Under the pieces are notes generated by a model. The model was not told the origin of the DNA. It saw only the letters and a program-made list of their open reading frames with translations, and did no database searches. DNA of 64,000 nucleotides, taken from assembly GCA_910575495.1 (NCBI GenBank), contig CAJTFS010000002.1, forward strand, positions 62,001 to 126,000. The letters run 5' to 3'. Every line of letters starts with the position of its first letter. Within the stretch, counting starts at the first letter, position 1. Positions 58,932 to 64,000 of this stretch are shown here, piece by piece. This DNA is from Bacteroidales bacterium (GTDB lineage: Bacteria > Bacteroidota > Bacteroidia > Bacteroidales > Rikenellaceae). Made by a program: the position numbers and the translations under genes.

Positions 58932-59954
58932 ATGAAGATACTCGTAACGGGAGCGGCCGGATTCATCGGTCATCATCTGACGCGCGCACTGCTCGCAAAG
59001 GGAGCGGAGGTCGTCGGAATCGATTCGCTCAACGATTATTATGACGTGCGGCTCAAACTCGCCCGTCTGGCCGACCTGGGAATCGCCGGCGGGGCCTCCG
59101 GCGACGAATGCCGGAGCACGTCGTTTCCGCAGCTGCGGTTCCGCCGGATGCACCTCGAGGACCGCGAAGGAATGGCCCGGCTCTTCGACGCCGAAAAGTT
59201 CGACATCGTCGTCAATCTGGCCGCCCAGGCCGGCGTGCGCTATTCGTTGGAAAATCCCTATGCCTATGTCGACAGCAATCTGATGGGTTTCGTCAACCTG
59301 CTGGAGTGCTGCCGCCGCCATCCCGTACGGCATCTGATCTACGCTTCGTCGAGCTCGGTCTACGGCGGCAATACCAAGGTGCCGTTTTCCGAATCGGACG
59401 CCGTAAACGAGCCCGTGTCGCTCTATGCGGCCACCAAGCGCTCCAACGAACTCATCGCACAGGTCTACGCCCGGCTCTACGGCGTGCCTTCCACGGGGCT
59501 GCGTTTCTTCACGGTCTACGGTCCCTGGGGGCGCCCCGATATGGCGCCGATGCTCTTCACCGAGGCGATTCTGGCCGGCCGGCCCATCCGGGTCTTCAAC
59601 CGCGGCGACATGGCCCGCGACTTCACCTACGTCGACGACATCGTGGAGGGCATCGTCCGTCTGTTGGACAAGGCTCCCGCAGGCGATATTCCCACCGACC
59701 TCTACAACATCGGCTGCGGCAGCCCCATGCAGTTGATGGACTTCATCCGTACGCTGGAAAGCGCGCTCGGCCGCAAGGCGGAGCTCGACCTGCAGCCCAT
59801 GCAGCCGGGCGACGTGCATCTTACCTATGCCGATACGCAGAAACTGCGGCAGGCCGTGGACTACAGCCCGCGGACCACGCTCCGCGAGGGCATCGGACGT
59901 TTCGTCGCATGGTACCTGTCGCCCGAAAATCCCTTACGAAATACGACCTGCTGA
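58932..59954 (+). CDS. UDP-glucuronate 4-epimerase-like SDR enzyme
   Basis: The 340-residue extended SDR starts MKILVTGAAGFIGHHLTRALLAKGAEVVGIDSLNDYYDVRLKLARL, with the NAD motif GAAGFIG and the SLNDYYD stretch typical of UDP-GlcA epimerases. The catalytic parts are YASSSSVYGGNTKVPFSE and YAATKRSNEL (Tyr and Lys), and FFTVYGPWGRPDMA follows. It would make UDP-galacturonate from UDP-glucuronate. The ATG at 58932 begins the fold. It is the first gene of an operon with two GT39 enzymes, a GT2 and a LAB_N protein, so its product probably feeds them. Confidence 0.9.
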   Translation: MKILVTGAAGFIGHHLTRALLAKGAEVVGIDSLNDYYDVRLKLARLADLGIAGGASGDECRSTSFPQLRFRRMHLEDREGMARLFDAEKFDIVVNLAAQAGVRYSLENPYAYVDSNLMGFVNLLECCRRHPVRHLIYASSSSVYGGNTKVPFSESDAVNEPVSLYAATKRSNELIAQVYARLYGVPSTGLRFFTVYGPWGRPDMAPMLFTEAILAGRPIRVFNRGDMARDFTYVDDIVEGIVRLLDKAPAGDIPTDLYNIGCGSPMQLMDFIRTLESALGRKAELDLQPMQPGDVHLTYADTQKLRQAVDYSPRTTLREGIGRFVAWYLSPENPLRNTTC

Positions 59955-59957
59955 GTC

Positions 59958-61592
59958 ATGTCACGAGCCAAACATCTGTTGATTCTGTTGCTGGTGTCGG
60001 TCGCGGCCTTCATCGTCCATAACCGGACGATCCTGCCCGACATCATGGAGTGCCGCAACCTGGTGACCGCCCGCGAGATCGTCGAGAGCGGCGACTGGTT
60101 CGTTCCCACGCTCAACGGCGAGCTGCGCCTGGAGAAGCCGCCCCTGCCTACGTGGATCGCCGCGGGCATCGAGGCGCTTTCGCCCGACAGCCTCGGTCTG
60201 CAGCGCACGGCGGCCGGCATCGCCGCCATGATGCTCGTCTTTTTCTTCTACCTTTGCGGGGAGTTGCTGACGCGCGACCGGCGTCTGGCTTTCTATTCGT
60301 CGCTCGTTCTGTGCACTTCCTACAGCCTTATTCTGATGGGTCGCACGGCCACCTGGGACATCTATTGCCATGCTTTCATGATGGGAGCCATCTGGTTCCT
60401 GTTGCGGGGACTGCTCCGCGACGGCCGGAACTGGGGCGCATTCCTCGCGGCGGGACTCTTCATGGGGCTGTCGTTTCTGAGCAAGGGTCCCGTGGCGTTC
60501 TTCGCCCTGCTTCTGCCGTTCTTGCTTGCAGCGGGGCTTTTCCAGATCGGGTCGCTGCGGGGCAGGGTCGGACCTCTTGTCGCCATGACGGTGCTCTGCC
60601 TGTTGGTCGGCGGTTTCTGGCATGCCGGTCTCCGGCTCTTTTTCCCCGAGCAGCTCGAAGCCGTGATCCGCAAGGAGTCGGGCGCCTGGGTCAGCTACAA
60701 CACCCGTCCGTGGTGGTATTACTGGGGCTTCTTCTGGGAGACAGGCGTGTGGGCCCTGACGCTTCTGTCGGCTCTCGCCGTCGGTTATTGGCGCCGCAAG
60801 TCGGCCGCTTCCCGCCTGGAGTATCTTTTCCCGCTCGCGTGGATGGCGATCATGCTGTTCCTCCTCTCCTGCGTGCCGGAGAAGAAACCCCGTTATCTGC
60901 TTCCGATCCTTATTCCCGCGGCTTATACCGTCGGTTATCTTTTCCGGTGTTGGGAGCGCATGCGCGAGGAAGGGCGCTTCACTCCGACCGACAAACGGAT
61001 TTTCCGGCTCGACACGATGCTGATCGCCGCCGTGGTGACCGTCATTCCGGCGGGCGTCTTCTTGTTCCTCTATCGTCCCGGCTTCATTTCGGTGGCGGCC
61101 TTGATCGGGCTTTCGTTCTTGTTGTTCGCCGTGGCCGCCTGGTTGTGGCATGCTGCCGTGCGCTGCCTGCCGCAGCATTTCCTCTACGGGGTCGTCGCCC
61201 TTTTCGTCGTGGCCGAGACTGCCGTAATGCCCTATGTCGGACTCATCGCCAACAACCGCGAACGGCAGAGCATCCGGGCCGTGCGCGAGATGCCCGTCTT
61301 GGAGGGGGTTCCTTTCCGCTACGATGCCGCTGACGATGCTCCGCGCGTGGAGATCGTCTACGAAGCCGGCCGGAAGATACGCCCCGTCGCACTGACCGAC
61401 TCCGCCGCCGTGGCCGGAGCATTGCCTTTCGTGCTGCTGCTCCACGATCCGGCCGACTTGCAGCGGCTGCCGGCCACCGGCGCGAAAGTCACCTTCGTGG
61501 GCCGTTTCGACGACAACCAGCGGCAGAAGTCGGCCAAACGTTACAACGAGCGATTCATATACAACCTTTATCCGTTGCAAAAAGATGAATAG
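59958..61592 (+). CDS. GT39/ArnT-like polyprenyl-phosphate glycosyltransferase
   Basis: The 544-residue membrane protein has about 11-12 helices and the GT39/PMT N-terminal pattern: ILPDIMECRNLVTAREIVESGDWFVPTLNGELRLEKPPLPTW, with the conserved acidic residue in the first periplasmic loop and the KPPL motif. GRTATWDIYCHAF and LSKGPVAFFALLLPFLL also fit. Such enzymes use a polyprenyl-phosphate sugar and add it to lipid A or other glycans on the periplasmic side. A C-terminal soluble domain of about 130 residues follows. The gene starts three bases after the epimerase stop and overlaps the GT2 gene by eight bases. Confidence 0.88.
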   Translation: MSRAKHLLILLLVSVAAFIVHNRTILPDIMECRNLVTAREIVESGDWFVPTLNGELRLEKPPLPTWIAAGIEALSPDSLGLQRTAAGIAAMMLVFFFYLCGELLTRDRRLAFYSSLVLCTSYSLILMGRTATWDIYCHAFMMGAIWFLLRGLLRDGRNWGAFLAAGLFMGLSFLSKGPVAFFALLLPFLLAAGLFQIGSLRGRVGPLVAMTVLCLLVGGFWHAGLRLFFPEQLEAVIRKESGAWVSYNTRPWWYYWGFFWETGVWALTLLSALAVGYWRRKSAASRLEYLFPLAWMAIMLFLLSCVPEKKPRYLLPILIPAAYTVGYLFRCWERMREEGRFTPTDKRIFRLDTMLIAAVVTVIPAGVFLFLYRPGFISVAALIGLSFLLFAVAAWLWHAAVRCLPQHFLYGVVALFVVAETAVMPYVGLIANNRERQSIRAVREMPVLEGVPFRYDAADDAPRVEIVYEAGRKIRPVALTDSAAVAGALPFVLLLHDPADLQRLPATGAKVTFVGRFDDNQRQKSAKRYNERFIYNLYPLQKDE

Positions 61593-62316
61593 AACTTCCG
61601 AATACGACTTCACCGTCGTCGTCCCCATCTATAACGAGTCCGCCAACATGGAGAAGCTCGAAACCGCTTTCCGCGACTACCTCGCGGCGGCTTCGCGCCC
61701 CACGTGCGTGTTGTTCGTCAACGACGGTTCGTCGGACGACAGCCTGCAGGGCATCCGCACCCTCTGCGAGCGCGTGGCGCACTGCTACTACATTTCGTTC
61801 GCCCGCAACGCCGGGCTGAGCGCCGCCATCAAGGCCGGCATCGACTGCGTCGGGTCGCCGCTCGTGGGGTATATCGACGCCGACTTGCAGACCACGCCCG
61901 AGGATTTCGAACTCCTGCTGCCTTATACGGCCGATTTCGCCCTCGTCACGGGCGTGAGGGCCAACCGCAAGGACACCGGATTCAAACGCTTCCAGTCGCG
62001 TTTCGCCAACGGATTCCGCCGGATGATGACCCACGACGACGCCACCGATACGGGGTGCCCGCTCAAAGTGCTGCATGCCGATGCCGCCCGCCGCATTCCG
62101 TTCTTCAAGGGCATGCACCGCTTCCTGCCCGCGCTGATCCGCCTGCAGGAAGGGTGCGATTATAAGGAGATCGCCGTGCGGCACTTCCCGCGTACGGCCG
62201 GCGTTTCGAAGTTCAGCATGTGGAACCGTCTGATCGGACCGCTGGTCGACTGCTTCGCCTATCGCTGGATGAAGAAGCGCTACATCAACTACACCGTTGC
62301 CGAGCGCAGCCTATGA
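61585..62316 (+). CDS. DPM1/ArnC-like family 2 glycosyltransferase
   Basis: The 243-residue GT2 enzyme shows FTVVVPIYNESANMEKL, LFVNDGSSDDS (46-51 region), the metal-binding DAD of GYIDADLQTTPEDFELLL (98-100), and DTGCPLKVLHADAARRIPFFKGMHRFLPAL, the acceptor-side motif of polyprenyl-phosphate sugar synthases. It lacks the C-terminal membrane helices of ArnC, so it is a short, peripheral form. It would transfer a sugar from a nucleotide to undecaprenyl phosphate for the GT39 enzymes next to it. Overlaps on both sides (8 bp, and ATGA with the next gene) indicate coupling. Confidence 0.9.
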   Translation: MNRTSEYDFTVVVPIYNESANMEKLETAFRDYLAAASRPTCVLFVNDGSSDDSLQGIRTLCERVAHCYYISFARNAGLSAAIKAGIDCVGSPLVGYIDADLQTTPEDFELLLPYTADFALVTGVRANRKDTGFKRFQSRFANGFRRMMTHDDATDTGCPLKVLHADAARRIPFFKGMHRFLPALIRLQEGCDYKEIAVRHFPRTAGVSKFSMWNRLIGPLVDCFAYRWMKKRYINYTVAERSL

Positions 62317-62936
62317 CGGCCTGGTGGATTTATGCCGTCGGGTTTCTCGCCCAGGCGTTTTTCTCGGCTCGGATTCTCGTGCAGTGGATCCTTTCGGAGC
62401 GGGCCCGCGAGGTCGTTTCGCCGTCGGCCTACTGGATATGCAGCGTGGCCGGGTCGTGGTTGCTGTTCTTCTACGGTTGGCTGCGCGACGACTTCGCCAT
62501 CATCCTCGGGCAGTTCGTCTCCTACTACATCTATCTCTGGAATCTCAATGCCAAGGATTTGTGGCGTTCCCTGCCGCTTCTCTTCCGGGTCGTGCTGTTG
62601 TTGACTCCCGTGGCCGCCCTGGGCGCCATCGGGCACAATGCGCCGCTCTTTTTCCGTACGTTCCTGCAGAACGACGAAGTGCCGTTCGGGTTGTTGTTGT
62701 TCGGTTCGTGCGGACAGTTGATTTTTTCGTTGCGGTTCGTCTACCAGTGGTATTGTTCCGTGCGGCTTCGCCGGTCGGTCCTGCCCGCCGGGTTCTGGGC
62801 CATGTCGTTGCTGGGTTCGGGCATGATCGTGCTCTACGGCTTCGTCCGGCACGATCCCGTGCTCATTCTCGGTCAGTCGTTCGGCTTCGTCGCCTACGTC
62901 CGCAACCTCTTCATCGGTAAAAAGCATCGGTCATGA
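62313..62936 (+). CDS. Double LAB_N-domain membrane protein
   Basis: The 207-residue protein has about six helices in two similar halves. The first is FLAQAFFSARILVQWILSER..SPSAYWICSVAGSWLLFFYGWLRDDFAIILGQ; the second is SCGQLIFSLRFVYQWYCSVR..LPAGFWAMSLLGSGMIVLYGFVRHDPVLILGQ. Each half is a 'lipid-A-disaccharide synthase N-terminal' (LAB_N) domain, with the repeated R-hydrophobic-QW and ILGQ motifs. Single LAB_N proteins often sit next to GT2 and GT39 genes, and small-multidrug-like flippase roles have been suggested. It overlaps both neighbours by ATGA, so it is part of the same unit. Confidence 0.85.
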   Translation: MTAWWIYAVGFLAQAFFSARILVQWILSERAREVVSPSAYWICSVAGSWLLFFYGWLRDDFAIILGQFVSYYIYLWNLNAKDLWRSLPLLFRVVLLLTPVAALGAIGHNAPLFFRTFLQNDEVPFGLLLFGSCGQLIFSLRFVYQWYCSVRLRRSVLPAGFWAMSLLGSGMIVLYGFVRHDPVLILGQSFGFVAYVRNLFIGKKHRS

Positions 62937-64000
62937 GCAAGTCGCTGCGCTGGCTTTTCTGTTTCTTCTTCGCGGCGTTGCTGCCCGCGATGATTCTGCG
63001 CGATTTCACGCCGTCCAACGAGTTGCGCTATCTCAGCATCGCCGACGAGGCGATCCGCGACGGGCATCTCTTCGCTTTCACCTCCCACGGTGCGCCTTAC
63101 GCCGACAAACCGCCCCTCTACCTGTGGATCGTCATGGCCGGCAAGCTGCTTTTCGGGTCCCATTGCATGGGTTTCCTGGCGCTCTTTTCGTTCTTCCCCG
63201 CTCTGGTCATTCTCCGCACCATGGACCGTTGGGTGCGTTCGGTGCTCGACGAGCGGGCGCGCATCGCCGGGGTCACGATGACGATGACCTCCGGGCTTTT
63301 CCTCGGACTGGCCGTCTTCCTCAGGATGGACATGCTCATGTGTATGTTCATCGTCTTGTCGCTCCATGCCTTCTGGCGTCTCTACTCGGGCGAGGGGAGT
63401 TCCCGCCGCGCCGCGATCCTCTTTCCGCTCTATGCGTTCCTTGCTCTTTTCACCAAGGGGCCCGTGGGGTTGCTTGTTCCGTTGTCGTCGACCGTCGTTT
63501 TCCTCGTCGTGCAGCGGCAGTGGCGGCAGATCGGCCGTTATTGGGGTTGGCGGACATGGGGGATTTTGCTGGCAGGGTGTGCCGTGTGGTTCACAGCCGT
63601 GTGGGCCGAGGGCGGTACGGAGTACCTCGACAACTTGCTTTTCCACCAGACGCTCGACCGCGCCGTCGATGCGTTCCACCACAAGGCTCCGTTCTATTTC
63701 TATGGTGTCTCGGTGTGGTATTCCCTGGCTCCGTGGTCGTTGTTTCTGGCTGTTGTCTTCGCGGCGGCCTGGCGTCAGCACGTGCGGTTGGGTGAGTTGG
63801 AGCGGTTTTTCCTTTCGGTGGCCCTCTCCACCTTCGTCATGCTCTCGCTTTTCAGTTCCAAGTTGGCGGTCTATCTCGCGCCGGCGTTTCCGTTCGTCGT
63901 CTATGCGGGGGGGCTGTTGTTCGCCCGCGTTCGGATGAACGGGTGGATGCAGGCCGCGCTCGCGCTTCCCGCCGTCATCTGGACGCTTGCCTTGCCGGCC
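62933..64000 (+). CDS. Second GT39/ArnT-like glycosyltransferase, 3' end outside the window
   Basis: The frame is open to the last base (356 codons visible). It has the GT39 start AMILRDFTPSNELRYLSIADEAIRDGHLFAFTSHGAPYADKPPLYLW, with the loop acid and KPPL, and later LFTKGPVGLLVPLSSTVVF and FHHKAPFYFYGVSVWYSLAPWS. It shares its plan with the GT39 at 59958 but is clearly diverged. The ATG overlaps the previous stop (ATGA). Two GT39 enzymes in one operon suggest two acceptor positions or two successive transfers. Confidence 0.88.
   Translation, partial: MSKSLRWLFCFFFAALLPAMILRDFTPSNELRYLSIADEAIRDGHLFAFTSHGAPYADKPPLYLWIVMAGKLLFGSHCMGFLALFSFFPALVILRTMDRWVRSVLDERARIAGVTMTMTSGLFLGLAVFLRMDMLMCMFIVLSLHAFWRLYSGEGSSRRAAILFPLYAFLALFTKGPVGLLVPLSSTVVFLVVQRQWRQIGRYWGWRTWGILLAGCAVWFTAVWAEGGTEYLDNLLFHQTLDRAVDAFHHKAPFYFYGVSVWYSLAPWSLFLAVVFAAAWRQHVRLGELERFFLSVALSTFVMLSLFSSKLAVYLAPAFPFVVYAGGLLFARVRMNGWMQAALALPAVIWTLALPA

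Overview
The window reads as the chromosome of a Bacteroidota gut commensal, most likely Alistipes or another Rikenellaceae. The evidence is GC-rich host genes, many promoters of the Bacteroidota type (TTTG or TTG, about 20 bp, then TAnnTTTG), no clear Shine-Dalgarno sequences, a complete Na+-NQR operon, an Oar-type TonB receptor and fragments of a FISUMP-domain surface protein. The genus is an inference.

Layout. 1-3524: an open-ended membrane protein, then rplM-rpsI-rpsB-tsf. 3670-14142: an AddAB-type DNA repair locus (addA leftward; a DUF2807 gene and addB rightward) flanked by two long, imperfect, gene-free inverted repeats of about 1.6 kb that carry fragments of a surface-protein gene. 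14211-24308: a HAD phosphatase, two M23 peptidases, alaS, gpmI, a TlpA-like lipoprotein and a leftward YbaK-tcdA-tatD group. 25025-30849: nqrABCDEF behind a long leader with a 14-bp palindrome. 31020-46613: a small membrane protein, a YhiM-like protein, a HAD phosphatase, an Oar-type TonB receptor, a region of 72-bp tandem repeats, an AI-2E-family exporter, tRNA-CAU, a potassium-channel-like protein, mscL, an oadA-type carboxyltransferase, a sodium:solute symporter, a yqeY-like gene, a PDZ aspartic protease and a BASS-type transporter.

46545-58727 is an integrated mobilizable element of about 12 kb inserted in the 3' end of the BASS transporter gene. It carries a tyrosine recombinase, a MerR-like excisionase/HTH protein, a RepA-like ATPase, a primase, a candidate oriT and a MobV relaxase. 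Its cargo is an AAA15 ATPase plus RloB-like TOPRIM pair that resembles anti-phage defence modules such as PARIS, a GIY-YIG-like nuclease coupled to a small membrane protein, and a DUF2971 plus HNH pair. The displaced original 3' end of the transporter gene survives at the right junction.

58932 to the end is a tightly overlapping glycolipid operon: UDP-glucuronate epimerase, GT39, DPM-like GT2, a double LAB_N-domain membrane protein and a second GT39 that runs off the window. The set suggests transfer of a polyprenyl-phosphate-linked uronic acid or similar sugar to lipid A or another envelope glycan.

A small repeat family (24348-24501, 49945-50026, and more diverged copies at 21121-21268 and about 2597-2660) appears to carry an outward promoter. 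Two copies place a TTG/TTTG-N20-TATCTT element directly upstream of a gene, one in the host backbone and one inside the mobile element.
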